A stretch of 17,645 nt of DNA from JBHGAV01 sp041946685 (GTDB taxonomy: Bacteria > Acidobacteriota > Terriglobia > Bryobacterales > Bryobacteraceae), in assembly GCA_041946685.1 (NCBI GenBank), contig JBHGAV010000071.1, positions 1-17,645 of the forward strand. The letters run 5' to 3'. Made by a program: the position numbers and the translations under genes. Positions within the stretch are counted from its first letter, which is position 1, and each line of letters opens with the position of its first letter. The notes below the pieces were generated by a model that did no database searches, was not told where the DNA came from, and saw only the letters and a list, made by a program, of their open reading frames with translations. Positions 1 through 7,001 of this stretch are shown here, piece by piece.

Positions 1-55
1 AAGACGATCCAATCCTTCTTGCCGTCACTTTCTTGAGCAGAATTTCAGCAGCCTG

Positions 56-388
56 CTAGCCCTTGACGTGGCACTTGGCGCAGTTGCCTGTGGTCACGAA
101 AGCGGTCCCCCCGGCGACGTGGCAGGCGGCGCAAGAGGACTTCGCCTTCTCCGCGGTCTTGTGCATGGCAGCCTTGAAGTTGAGCGGCGCCTTGGCCGAC
201 TGGGGCCAGAGCTTGTCATGACACACCGTGCAATCGTTTTTCGCCCGTTCGGCATGCTTCGCATGCAGATAGGTGACCTTGCCCATTTTGCTCTCAAAGA
301 CGAGCTTCTCCGGAGCGTTGGCAGCCGCCAGAACCAGCAGACCGCAAAGCAAGAAGGCGATCGCGGTCAAAGAAGTTAACACTCTCAT
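56..388 (-). CDS. Small periplasmic triheme cytochrome c (cytochrome c7/c3-like)
   Basis: This 110-residue protein has a Sec signal peptide (about residues 1-23, ending AAANA) and three CxxCH heme-attachment motifs at residues 53-57 (CTVCH), 86-90 (CAACH) and 103-107 (CAKCH). Three further histidines (H42, H45, H76) are enough to be the distal ligands, so three bis-histidine hemes are expected, as in the c7/class III family. Such proteins carry electrons in the periplasm; the partner here is unknown. The start is well set: AGGAGG (394-399) lies 5 nt before ATG. It is the last gene of a minus-strand run and begins 19 bp after the CBS-domain gene. No terminator is visible in the 55 bases beyond its stop. 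Confidence 0.85.
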   Translation of the reverse strand: MRVLTSLTAIAFLLCGLLVLAAANAPEKLVFESKMGKVTYLHAKHAERAKNDCTVCHDKLWPQSAKAPLNFKAAMHKTAEKAKSSCAACHVAGGTAFVTTGNCAKCHVKG

Positions 389-407
389 CAGTTCCTCCTG
401 ATTCCAA

Positions 408-857
408 TCAACCTGGGTACTTGCCTGCTATATAACCGCTCAACTGCTGAATCGTCTCGGCTTGCGCGGAGATGATGGCGTTCACAAGATCACCAATGGA
501 CACGACGCCAGCCAGTGTCCCGCCCTCGACCACCGGCAAATGGCGGATCCGCTTGTGCGTCATGATCCTCATACACTCTTGGACGGTCTGCTCGGGTCCC
601 ACCGTTACGATTTCCCTGCTCATCACCTCGGCCACCCGGGTATCCCGGGAGGATTTCCCCTGAAGGACAAGCTTGCGGGCGTAATCCCGCTCCGAGAACA
701 CTCCGATCAATTCCGCTCCCGAAACGACAACCACCGCCCCAACTTCCTTCTCGGCCATCAGTTTCAGCGCATCGAAAACGGATGTTTCGGGCCGCACCGA
801 CCAGACCGCCCCGCCCTTCGCCTTCAGAATGGAGCGTACAGTGATCGTGAAACCCAT
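408..857 (-). CDS. Two-CBS-domain protein
   Basis: The 149-residue product is almost entirely a tandem pair of CBS domains (about residues 18-66 and 80-130), with the usual repeated pattern: VGAVVVV...LIGVFSERDYARKL in the first, MTHKRIRHLPVVEGGTLAGVVSIGDLV in the second. CBS pairs bind adenine nucleotides such as AMP, ATP or SAM and act as sensors; stand-alone pairs of this size have no known catalytic role. The frame stays open upstream to 956, but the extra residues look non-homologous and overlap the end of bshB1, so I start at the ATG at 857; the ribosome binding site (GGGGA, about 9 nt upstream) is weak. It sits 67 bp after bshB1 and 19 bp before the cytochrome gene. A link to redox or energy sensing is inference from these neighbours. 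Confidence 0.8.
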   Translation of the reverse strand: MGFTITVRSILKAKGGAVWSVRPETSVFDALKLMAEKEVGAVVVVSGAELIGVFSERDYARKLVLQGKSSRDTRVAEVMSREIVTVGPEQTVQECMRIMTHKRIRHLPVVEGGTLAGVVSIGDLVNAIISAQAETIQQLSGYIAGKYPG

Positions 858-924
858 TCGAGCCGGTCCCCAGTTGGAGCTTATACTACTGTTCCACAGC
901 CCGGAGGCCTCGTCAAGGAGCCCC

Positions 925-1656
925 CTAGAGGCTGCGGCCGCCCAAGGCGACGACATCGTCCAGTGCCAGAGGTTCCTTCACAACGAAAGGCTCGCCGTAG
1001 CGAACGCCGATCAAGCTGCCGTAAAACCTGGCAACCGCCGCCAGACGTTCGCGAATCTCCTCCTCGCGGGGAAAGAGGCTGCCGCCTTCGGACGCTTCGC
1101 CGTACTGGGAGCGATAGCTCAGCAGCGCCGCCATCCGCCGCTCAAACTGCTCGCTGATATCCACCACGAAGGAGGGAGCGACGTTGGCGTACAAGGAAGA
1201 GTAGAAAATTCTCTGCGGGCGATGCGGCCCGAAGTCCGTGGCCAGCTTCTTGAGCCCGGCGAGAAAGCAGGCCTCATAGCTCAATTCGCAGGCCCGGTAG
1301 TGGTCGGGATGCCGCCCTTCCCAGTAGGGCAGGATGACTACCCTGGGCCGCAGTTCGCGTATGCCGGCGGCGACCGAAAGCCTCGCCGCAAGCGTGTTCT
1401 CCAGGCGAGCATCCGGAAGGCGGAGGTTCAGCCGGCGGTCCAAGCGAAGATGCCGCGCCGCAACTTCGGACTCGGCAATCCGCGTTTCGGGGCTGCCGCG
1501 CGTGCCCATCTCCCCGGCGGTCAGGTCCAACACCCCCGTCCGGTAGCCTTTCTCAGCCATCCTGAGAAGGGTTCCGCCGCAGGTTTGCTCGACATCGTCC
1601 GGGTGCGCGGCGATGGCCAGCACATCCACGGCTTGAGGGGCTTCAGCGGGGTTCAC
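925..1656 (-). CDS. bshB1: BshB1-type N-acetylglucosaminyl-L-malate deacetylase (LmbE/PIG-L family)
   Basis: The 243-residue protein matches the zinc-dependent PIG-L/LmbE deacetylases: AHPDD at residues 17-21 (metal ligands H18 and D21), the BshB1-like TAGEMGTRGSPETR block at about 46-59, and GRHPDH at 114-119 (third ligand H116). In bacillithiol synthesis BshB1 removes the acetyl group from GlcNAc-malate, giving the amine to which cysteine is added. The GTG start at 1656 shares a GTGA overlap with the rhomboid stop and has GGAG 8 nt upstream; the longer open frame to 2022 is only a shadow of the rhomboid gene. Overlap with the rhomboid gene suggests translational coupling. Neither bshA nor bshC is in the window. 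Other PIG-L deacetylases are the main alternative, but the motif pattern and length fit BshB1 well. Confidence 0.85.
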   Translation of the reverse strand: MNPAEAPQAVDVLAIAAHPDDVEQTCGGTLLRMAEKGYRTGVLDLTAGEMGTRGSPETRIAESEVAARHLRLDRRLNLRLPDARLENTLAARLSVAAGIRELRPRVVILPYWEGRHPDHYRACELSYEACFLAGLKKLATDFGPHRPQRIFYSSLYANVAPSFVVDISEQFERRMAALLSYRSQYGEASEGGSLFPREEEIRERLAAVARFYGSLIGVRYGEPFVVKEPLALDDVVALGGRSL

Positions 1657-2321
1657 CAGCGCAACTCCACCCGGCGCCGATAGCGGTCGCGCGGCCGCAG
1701 CGCGGAGATCAAGGCCATGCCCGCCAAGAAGCCTCCGATGTGCGCGAACCAGGCGACCCCGCCCTGGGACAGATGGGAGTAGCCGACGCTGCCTATCCCG
1801 CTGAAGAACTGCACCACGAACCAGTAGACCAGAATGATGCTGGCGGGTATCTCCATGGTCGTAAAGAAAAGGAAGATCGGGACCAGGGTGATGATGCGCG
1901 ACCGGGGAAACTTCACCATATAAGCGCCCATCACGCCGGCGATAGCGCCGCTGGCCCCGACGGTGGGCAACCGCGAATCGGCGTTGAAGGCCACATGGAC
2001 CAAGCCCGCCGCCACCCCGCACAGCAGGTAGAACAAGAGGAACTTCCCGTGGCCCAGGATGTCTTCCACATTGTCACCGTAGATCCACAAGAACCACATG
2101 TTGCCGATCAGGTGCAGCCACCCGCCGTGGAGAAACATGGAGGTGACCAGGCTGCTCCACTCCAGCCTGCTGGGGACGAGGCCGAACGACACGATGAAGT
2201 GGTTCAGCGAGAACGGATCCAGCGACAGTTGCATCAAGAAGATCAGACAATTGGCGGCGATTAGCGCGATGGTCACAAGCGGCTTGGAGTAGCTGGGTTG
2301 GGAGTCGCGCAGGGGGATCAT
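1653..2321 (-). CDS. Rhomboid-family intramembrane serine protease
   Basis: The 222-residue membrane protein has the six-helix rhomboid core. The catalytic serine is in GASGAIAG (S124), the catalytic histidine in AHIGGFLAG (H194), and the HxxxN oxyanion element is H70/N74 in WLHLIGNMWFLW. Rhomboids cleave transmembrane segments inside the bilayer; the substrate cannot be told from sequence. The loop between the first two helices carries the usual SMFLHGGWLH. The C-terminus is a short basic tail (RPRDRYRRR) likely on the cytoplasmic side. The ATG at 2321 has only a poor ribosome binding site. The stop codon overlaps the bshB1 start by 4 nt (GTGA), and the gene follows the methyltransferase gene after 52 bp. 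All active-site residues are present, so this is an active-type member. Confidence 0.92.
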   Translation of the reverse strand: MIPLRDSQPSYSKPLVTIALIAANCLIFLMQLSLDPFSLNHFIVSFGLVPSRLEWSSLVTSMFLHGGWLHLIGNMWFLWIYGDNVEDILGHGKFLLFYLLCGVAAGLVHVAFNADSRLPTVGASGAIAGVMGAYMVKFPRSRIITLVPIFLFFTTMEIPASIILVYWFVVQFFSGIGSVGYSHLSQGGVAWFAHIGGFLAGMALISALRPRDRYRRRVELRW

Positions 2322-2344
2322 GGGCCTAGCAACACTCTGTGCCG

Positions 2345-2355
2345 CTGAGACTCAG
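2345..2355. promoter_or_regulatory. Short palindrome CTGAG-A-CTCAG upstream of the rhomboid gene
   Basis: A perfect 5+1+5 inverted repeat lies 24-34 bp before the rhomboid start. A closely similar palindrome (GCTGAG-C-CTCAGC) occurs at 15562-15574 upstream of the lipoprotein SMP-30 gene. It could be a protein-binding site or chance; nothing else supports it. Confidence 0.2.
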
Positions 2356-2379
2356 AATAGCAGAGGGGAAGGGCTATTC
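2355..2379 (-). terminator. Stem-loop at the end of the methyltransferase gene (weak terminator or processing site)
   Basis: GAATAGC (2355-2361) and GCTATTC (2373-2379) form a perfect 7-bp inverted repeat with an 11-nt loop; one more G:U pair is possible. One arm contains the methyltransferase stop codon. No U-tract follows on the minus strand, so full termination is doubtful; a partial terminator or RNA stability element separating the two upstream genes from the rhomboid-bshB1 block is as likely. Confidence 0.35.
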
Positions 2380-2940
2380 CACGGGAGGCATGCGGTATAC
2401 GAAGATCGCATGCGGTCTCTGATAGACGACGACCCGGTCCACACGCTCGGGCTTCCAACCCATGATCTCGTAGTCGTGCGAAATCACGCGGGCGCCCGGC
2501 TTGAGTTGCTTGCGGAGGATCGGTTTCAGCTTCTCATTGGTAAGCCGCATGAGGTAGAGGGTGACTACGTCCGCCGAGCGGAGATCGACGTCCAACAGGT
2601 TGCCCTCGATGACCTGGATCTGGTTCTGGAGGCCGAGGGCCTGGACCTTTTCCACTACCCCCTTGACCAGCTTTGCGGACAATTCCACTCCCACGGCGCG
2701 GGCGCCGAACTTCTGGGCGGCAGTAAACAGTATCCGCCCGTCCCCACAGCCCAGATCGTACAGGGTCTCTCCCGGCTTCAGCGAGCCGGCCTCGAGCATC
2801 TTTTCCACCACCGGCTCGGGCGTGGGAACGAAGGGCGCCAGGTTGTTCGGCGACATGCGGTGCTGGGCGGATGCCGCGGCGGCGCACAGAAACACTACCA
2901 CGGCGGCTGTAACAGGGGACGGCCTATGAAGGGAACTCAT
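2374..2940 (-). CDS. Exported class I SAM-dependent methyltransferase (FAM173/ATPSCKMT-like)
   Basis: The 188-residue protein has the SAM-binding motif I LYDLGCGDGRI (about residues 60-70), an acidic residue after strand 2 (GVEL, E86) and a conserved-looking VPTPEPVVEKML segment (39-50) before the Rossmann fold. This layout recalls the small FAM173/ATPSCKMT lysine methyltransferases; the target here is unknown. Oddly, residues 1-26 form a good Sec signal peptide (hydrophobic TAAVVVFLCAAAASA, cleavage near AQ). The ATG at 2940 overlaps the stop of the upstream gene (ATGA), and GGGGAG lies about 4 nt before it, so the start and the signal sequence look real. An internal ATG at 2856 would give a cytosolic form but has no ribosome binding site. 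SAM is not expected in the periplasm, so the N-terminus may instead be a membrane anchor. Confidence 0.78.
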   Translation of the reverse strand: MSSLHRPSPVTAAVVVFLCAAAASAQHRMSPNNLAPFVPTPEPVVEKMLEAGSLKPGETLYDLGCGDGRILFTAAQKFGARAVGVELSAKLVKGVVEKVQALGLQNQIQVIEGNLLDVDLRSADVVTLYLMRLTNEKLKPILRKQLKPGARVISHDYEIMGWKPERVDRVVVYQRPHAIFVYRMPPVE

Positions 2941-4190
2941 TGGCTCCCCACCTGGGCCGCAGACCGCTGGCCCTTGAACATAACGATCCGGGAGATCATT
3001 TCCCCAACCGCAAACCACATATCCCTTGGACGTGTGATCGTATATTCGGTTCCCCGAAAAAACCGAACCACGTTGCCGATCGCGTCCCGCCAGGGGTTCA
3101 CCTCCGGGTGGAGGTTGTAATTCATGTAGAACAGCGGGTAGTTGACTGGTCCCACCTTCCTCAGTTCCTCGCCAGGCACGTTCTGGCTCAGCATGGCCTT
3201 GGGCCCGGCGAATACCAAGGCATCCGGGGGGTCTTCCCCGCTGGTCTCGCGAAGCAGAAGATCCGCCAGAAAAACCGTCTCCCCGTGCTTCTGGCCGAGC
3301 CGCTTGACATCGACGGTGCCGAGATTCAGGGAGTCCAGCGCCTCCCCGAGTGCCGCGTAGTCGATACGCGAGGCGTCTTCCTGCCGGTAAATCACCCGTT
3401 GCTCCTGAAGGTTGAAAGCCACAAGCGAGAACTGGCCGACCCGAGGGTCGCGCGTGATGCTGCGCAGGATGGAGAGCAGCGCGTTGCGGTCCAGGGGCTG
3501 CAAGACAGCCGAATTCGCGTTGGGCGGGGCGAAGTTGACCAGCACCTTAACCTTGAGGGTGGACTCGCCCTGTGCCCTCTCGACGGGCACGTCTTCGCGG
3601 AAGGACTCGATGTCGCTGGCGGCGAGTTGTCCCGGGGAGAGCACCAGGCTCACGTCCTTGTCGCGGTCCGACAGAGCCGCTTCCACGTCCCAATAGAAGG
3701 AACACACACGCTCGGCCTGGTCCCGCATCAGCCAGTCCACGTGGTACTTCCCTTCGCCAAGATCGAAGCCGCCCTCCAGGTACGCGTCACCCCTGGCGTC
3801 TTCTTCGATCGGGGGCACTCGAAACTGCTGCGTGAAGAAGACGGCGCGGTCCCTGGCGGCCTCCGGCGTCACCCGAAAGATGATGGTGAGGCGGTTTCCG
3901 GCCCCGGCCAGCTCCCGGAGCGGTACGGATACCTCATAACCTGCGTGGAGACGCAAGTCGAAGCCCAGCGTAGCCTTCTTCTCCGGAGTCACAGAACAGG
4001 GCAGATCCTTGCGAGGCTCCTGGAGTTCCAAGGTTGCCAGGTCAGTCTGGATCAGCCGCACGTCACCTCCGGGACCCGCACCCATCATGATTTCCTGGGC
4101 TCGGGCAGGGGTGGAAACTGCGAAAGAAAAGGCCGCAAGGCCTCCGGCAACTAAAACTCTTTGTACTCTCCCGCGGTGCAGCATCGACAT
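2937..4190 (-). CDS. Secreted protein of unknown function with a vWA-like C-terminal domain
   Basis: This 417-residue protein has a signal peptide (about residues 1-31, cleavage near ARA-QE). Residues about 60-200 look like an all-beta region with two cysteines (C65, C163) that could pair. Residues about 212-380 alternate strands and helices in the manner of a von Willebrand A fold (KVKVLVNFA, ALLSILRSI, FSLVAFNLQEQRVIYRQ, DALVFAGP), but the metal-binding DxSxS is absent. I do not recognise a characterised family; secreted vWA-related proteins of unknown role are common in Acidobacteriota. A second ATG two codons in (4184) is equally possible as start. It leads the minus-strand run and overlaps the methyltransferase gene by 4 nt, suggesting the two products act together. 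Confidence 0.75.
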   Translation of the reverse strand: MSMLHRGRVQRVLVAGGLAAFSFAVSTPARAQEIMMGAGPGGDVRLIQTDLATLELQEPRKDLPCSVTPEKKATLGFDLRLHAGYEVSVPLRELAGAGNRLTIIFRVTPEAARDRAVFFTQQFRVPPIEEDARGDAYLEGGFDLGEGKYHVDWLMRDQAERVCSFYWDVEAALSDRDKDVSLVLSPGQLAASDIESFREDVPVERAQGESTLKVKVLVNFAPPNANSAVLQPLDRNALLSILRSITRDPRVGQFSLVAFNLQEQRVIYRQEDASRIDYAALGEALDSLNLGTVDVKRLGQKHGETVFLADLLLRETSGEDPPDALVFAGPKAMLSQNVPGEELRKVGPVNYPLFYMNYNLHPEVNPWRDAIGNVVRFFRGTEYTITRPRDMWFAVGEMISRIVMFKGQRSAAQVGSQ

Positions 4191-4223
4191 GAAGAGTCCC
4201 GTCCCCGCTATGATGACGTTCTC

Positions 4224-4252
4224 ATTTTACACCGCTGCGTGCGAAATGGCAG
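4224..4252 (-). promoter_or_regulatory. Candidate sigma70-type promoter for the left-hand minus-strand gene run
   Basis: On the minus strand CTGCCA (4247-4252, 4 of 6 to TTGACA) is followed after 17 bp by TAAAAT (4224-4229, 5 of 6 to TATAAT). Transcription would start near 4217, giving a leader of about 27 nt before the ATG at 4190. It lies in the 140-bp gap between divergent genes; no comparable promoter for the epimerase on the other strand was found. Confidence 0.4.
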
Positions 4253-4330
4253 CCGCGAAACCGGTGCGTGGTAGGGACATATGCCGCGGCTGGAGATCCG
4301 GCTTTCCTGGCCCCGATGTAACCTGGGTCC

Positions 4331-5287
4331 ATGAGAGTTGTCGTCATTGGGGGCACGGGCCATATCGGCTCCTACCTGGTGCCGCGTCTGGTCGAGGCCG
4401 GGCATCAGGTGATCTGCGTCTGCCGGGGACAGCGGGACACCTGTTTCCCGCACTCGGCCTGGCAGAACGTCCGCATGGTGGCTTTTGATCGCAAGGCGGA
4501 GGAAGCCGCAGGCGCATTCGGCCGGCGAATCGCGGAACTCAAGCCGGAGACGGTCATCGACATCATCTGCTACACGCCGGAGAGCGCACGCCAACTGGTG
4601 GAGGGCCTGCGAGACACAGCCGTCCGCTTGCTTCATTGCGGCACTATCTGGGTCCACGGGTTCAACACCATCGTCCCGACTACAGAGGACCTGCCCCGGC
4701 GGCCGCTCGAAGAGTACGGCACGCGCAAAGCCGCCATCGAGGCCTACCTTCTGGAGGAAACCAGGCGGGGCGCAGTTCAGGCGGCGGTGCTGCATCCGGG
4801 GCACATCGTGGGAGAGGGGTGGCCCCCGCTGAATCCGCAGGGCCACTTCAGTCCCTGGGTCTTCGAGCGGCTGGCGCGAGGGGAGGAACTTCCGTTGCCT
4901 CACCTTGGGCTGGAAACCTTCCACCACGTCCACGCCGATGACGTGGCCCAGGGATTCGCGCTCGCCCTGGAAAACTGGGACAAGGCCGCCGGCGAGAGCT
5001 TTCACATCGTCAGCGAGGCCGCTCTCACGCAGCGCGGTTACGCCGAGGCCGTGGCCGGCTGGTTCGGAAGGGAGGCGAAGCTGGCGTTCCTCCCTTGGGA
5101 GGAATGGCGCCGCACGGTCTCCGAGCAGGAAGCGTTCCACACCAGCCGCCACATCACGCACTCGTCCCTGTGTAGCATCGCCAAGGCGAAACGGCTGCTC
5201 GGGTACGAGCCCCGCTACACGTCGCTCGAAGCCGTGCGGGAGTCGGTGGACTGGCTGATCCGGAACGGAAAGATCGCGACCAGCTAG
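4331..5287 (+). CDS. NAD-dependent epimerase/dehydratase (extended short-chain dehydrogenase)
   Basis: The 318-residue protein begins with a Rossmann fold and the NAD(P)-binding GGTGHIG at residues 7-13, right at the N-terminus as in extended SDRs. The catalytic YxxxK pair is in YGTRK (Y129, K133). HVHADDVAQGFALAL (about 199-213) is the usual segment before the C-terminal substrate domain, and WLIRNGKI closes the protein. Family members act on nucleotide sugars or related compounds; the substrate is not deducible. The ATG at 4331 lacks a clear ribosome binding site, but the Rossmann motif begins at once, leaving no room for a later start. It is a single gene, divergent from the secreted vWA-like protein and convergent with the barrel gene (33 bp between stops). 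A fossil of a second 3' end lies at 6749-6796. Confidence 0.85.
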   Translation: MRVVVIGGTGHIGSYLVPRLVEAGHQVICVCRGQRDTCFPHSAWQNVRMVAFDRKAEEAAGAFGRRIAELKPETVIDIICYTPESARQLVEGLRDTAVRLLHCGTIWVHGFNTIVPTTEDLPRRPLEEYGTRKAAIEAYLLEETRRGAVQAAVLHPGHIVGEGWPPLNPQGHFSPWVFERLARGEELPLPHLGLETFHHVHADDVAQGFALALENWDKAAGESFHIVSEAALTQRGYAEAVAGWFGREAKLAFLPWEEWRRTVSEQEAFHTSRHITHSSLCSIAKAKRLLGYEPRYTSLEAVRESVDWLIRNGKIATS

Positions 5288-5320
5288 CGGCAGTGCTGCT
5301 CGTTGACTACTCGCACGCCC

Positions 5321-5818
5321 TCAGAAGGCGAATGATACCAGCACTTGCGTCTGATTCGACCAAGTCCGTGGAAGCGCTCCCCCACCTCCCGACCCACCCC
5401 ATCGCGTGTACCGCAGCATCGGTGAGACCTTCAGCCAGGACAGCTTCGTTTCCAGGCCCGCCCCCACCGTGGCTCCAAAGCGGGAGACAGACTGCAGGTT
5501 TAGATTGCCCTCGGCGCGAAAAGATGGTCCGCCTTCCACGAATGGCCTGAGCCCCCGTTTGCCCGAGAAGCGGTATTTCAGCAAAACCGGAAACTCCCAG
5601 GTCAGATGAGCGAAGCGCACCCGCCGACCAAACTCAAGCTCCGATCCGTGGAGCGGCCGGTAGAGCCCGTCCAGTTCAACGGCCCAGTTCTTTGACAGCC
5701 GGGCCTCAATCATTACGCCGAAGGCACCACTGTTGGCCTCTGGAATCTGGCTGATATCCAAACGCCCTACCTGGAAATCCTGCCCGAGGCCTATGCCCGC
5801 AATCACTCCCATGGAGAG
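5321..5818 (-). repeat. Second copy of the internal barrel duplication
   Basis: This codes for residues 242-406 of the barrel protein and aligns with residues 37-226. The blocks WEFP, GPSFR, GATVG, VSP and RYTRW occur in the same order as in the first copy. The protein similarity is clear but the DNA has diverged, so the duplication is old. Confidence 0.65.
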
Positions 5819-6541
5819 CCGCTTCCCGAAGGCATGGACGCCTGGGGAGGGTGAAGGCCGGTCCAGGCCAACCAGAATCTCAATCTGATTCTGCAACGGA
5901 GAGCCAATTCCGAAGGAATTCGCAGATGACCAGCGGGTGTAGCGCACAGCCGGCGAGACGCGGAAGCCACCCGTCCGGAACTCCACGCCGCCGCCCACTG
6001 TAGCGCCGGCGTGGGACAGTCCCGTCCCGTTCCCCGCCGGGCGAAAGGAGGGCCCGGCCGTGAGGAACGGCCGCAGTGTCCACCCCGGCAAGCGATACTT
6101 CGCGAGGAGAGGAAACTCCCATGGCGTGAGCGTCCTGGTTGAGGTTCCCAAAGTCGAACTCGTGCGTCCGTCGGGAAGCTCGTACGGGGGTGAGACGAGT
6201 ATGGTGCTGGTTGACTTCAGCGGGCGGCGTAGAATGTCGAATTCCACACTCCAGTTGTGCGACAGCCGATACTCCAGCGTGAGCCCGACTATTGGCCGCC
6301 GCTCGCCAGGGTCAGCAATGAAAGTGTATGTCTGGGTTTGGCCGGATGGCATTATCCTGCCCCCCGAAGAGGTCTCGCGCCCCGACCGAACGTCATCGGT
6401 CCAGTTAGTTCCGGCCATGACGCCGACATTCAGCTCTTGACCAAGCGCCGCCGTACCGAGCAACGGCAGCAAGATGGCGGCGACCATCCCGGCTGCCACG
6501 GCGTGCGAAGCGGTCAACATCAGAATGCAGAAGGTGCGCAT
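5321..6541 (-). CDS. Outer-membrane beta-barrel protein made of two tandem homologous halves
   Basis: The 406-residue product has a signal peptide (hydrophobic stretch about 18-33, cleavage near ALG-QE) and two repeats, about residues 37-226 and 242-406, joined by a proline-rich linker (RPSPSPGVHAFGKR). Matching blocks include EYRLSHNWSVEFDILRRPL with EARLSKNWAVELDGLYRPL, WEFPLLAKYR with WEFPVLLKYR, and GATVGGGVEFRTG...VSPAVRYTRW with GATVGAGLETKLS...VSPMLRYTRW. Each half resembles the small OmpA/PF13568-type barrel, and the chain ends in phenylalanine (VSFAF) as expected of an outer-membrane protein. The role is unknown. The start is uncertain: none of the ATGs at 6541, 6520 or 6487 has a ribosome binding site; I chose 6541 because it gives a normal signal peptide. 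It is monocistronic and converges on the epimerase. Confidence 0.75.
   Translation of the reverse strand: MRTFCILMLTASHAVAAGMVAAILLPLLGTAALGQELNVGVMAGTNWTDDVRSGRETSSGGRIMPSGQTQTYTFIADPGERRPIVGLTLEYRLSHNWSVEFDILRRPLKSTSTILVSPPYELPDGRTSSTLGTSTRTLTPWEFPLLAKYRLPGWTLRPFLTAGPSFRPAGNGTGLSHAGATVGGGVEFRTGGFRVSPAVRYTRWSSANSFGIGSPLQNQIEILVGLDRPSPSPGVHAFGKRLSMGVIAGIGLGQDFQVGRLDISQIPEANSGAFGVMIEARLSKNWAVELDGLYRPLHGSELEFGRRVRFAHLTWEFPVLLKYRFSGKRGLRPFVEGGPSFRAEGNLNLQSVSRFGATVGAGLETKLSWLKVSPMLRYTRWGGSGGGGALPRTWSNQTQVLVSFAF
5864..6433 (-). repeat. First copy of the internal barrel duplication
   Basis: This codes for residues 37-226 of the barrel protein. It is about 25 residues longer than the second copy because of a loop near residues 110-137 and a longer first loop containing RSGRETSSGG. 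Boundaries are approximate. Confidence 0.65.
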
Positions 6542-6748
6542 GATTGCAGGTGACGTGTCAAGGTGAATCGAGGTTCCATCGCGGAGATTACGCCCCAGAC
6601 ACGCATGCTTGCCTGTGAAGCAGCGGCCCAGGTGTGCGGCTGCCGCAACCATAGCGCGTCGCGCCGGCAAGGAACAGGCCGTGGCGGAGACTGGCGTCCG
6701 CAGCAGCGAGACGACGAGGAACGTGGAGGCAGCGGTGGCGGTTACGCC

Positions 6749-6796
6749 GAGCCGGTCGGCTGGCTGATCCGGGACGGGAAGATCCGGGCGGAGTAG
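6749..6796 (+). pseudogene. Fossil 3' end of an epimerase gene
   Basis: Sixteen codons including the stop align without gaps to the end of the epimerase gene (5240-5287): EPVGWLIRDGKIRAE-stop against ESVDWLIRNGKIATS-stop. Thirty-six of 48 bases match, and the central eight codons (TGG to ATC) match at 22 of 24. Upstream the reading continues open but is not epimerase-like; a patch near 6722-6745 may match in another frame. This suggests a lost second epimerase copy, or a duplicated gene end, now on the far side of the barrel gene. Confidence 0.45.
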
Positions 6797-6972
6797 CGCG
6801 GGTAAGACTCGCGGAGGGCGAGGAGCTTACCGGAAGAGCCTTGTCAGGAACACCAGACGCAGGCGAAACCTCCTGCGCCACCTCTGCCATTCAGGCAAGC
6901 TGGGGCAGGTGTTCACGCCACAACCGAGGTTCGGCGCCAGGGGACTGGTGAATGCACCTCGTCTGGAGGTGG

Positions 6973-7001
6973 TTGACAAGGAGACTGCGATGTCCTAATA
7001 T
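6973..7001 (+). promoter_or_regulatory. Near-consensus sigma70 promoter of padR
   Basis: TTGACA (6973-6978, 6 of 6) is followed after exactly 17 bp by TAATAT (6996-7001, 4 of 6 to TATAAT). Transcription should begin near 7008, only about 9 nt before the padR ATG at 7017, so the message would be almost leaderless. An inverted repeat overlaps the -10 box. Confidence 0.75.

Noticed and set aside
858..924. A promoter for the CBS gene (TTGACG and TAGTAT on the minus strand)
   Set aside because: The two boxes are 22 bp apart, too far for a normal sigma70 promoter.
925..2022. A longer 365-residue version of the BshB1 protein
   Set aside because: The extra 122 residues are the rhomboid gene read in another frame; homology begins just after the GTG at 1656, which has its own ribosome binding site.
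2856..2940. A later methyltransferase start that would remove the signal peptide
   Set aside because: The ATG at 2856 has no ribosome binding site, whereas the ATG at 2940 has one and overlaps the previous stop.
2940..4154. A 404-codon plus-strand open frame opposite the secreted vWA-like gene
   Set aside because: It is antisense to a gene with a signal peptide and an ATGA junction, and its histidine/arginine/glycine-rich composition is typical of antisense frames in GC-rich DNA.
6556..6561. A perfect TTGACA on the minus strand just before the barrel gene start
   Set aside because: No -10 hexamer lies 16-18 bp downstream, and that spacing would fall inside the coding region.
6563..6796. A 77-codon plus-strand open frame as a real gene
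   Set aside because: Only its last 15 codons resemble anything (the epimerase end); the rest has non-coding composition and there is no ribosome binding site.
6588..6890. A 100-codon minus-strand open frame upstream of the barrel gene
   Set aside because: It is rich in serine, arginine and proline, has no domain or start signal, and crosses the epimerase fossil.
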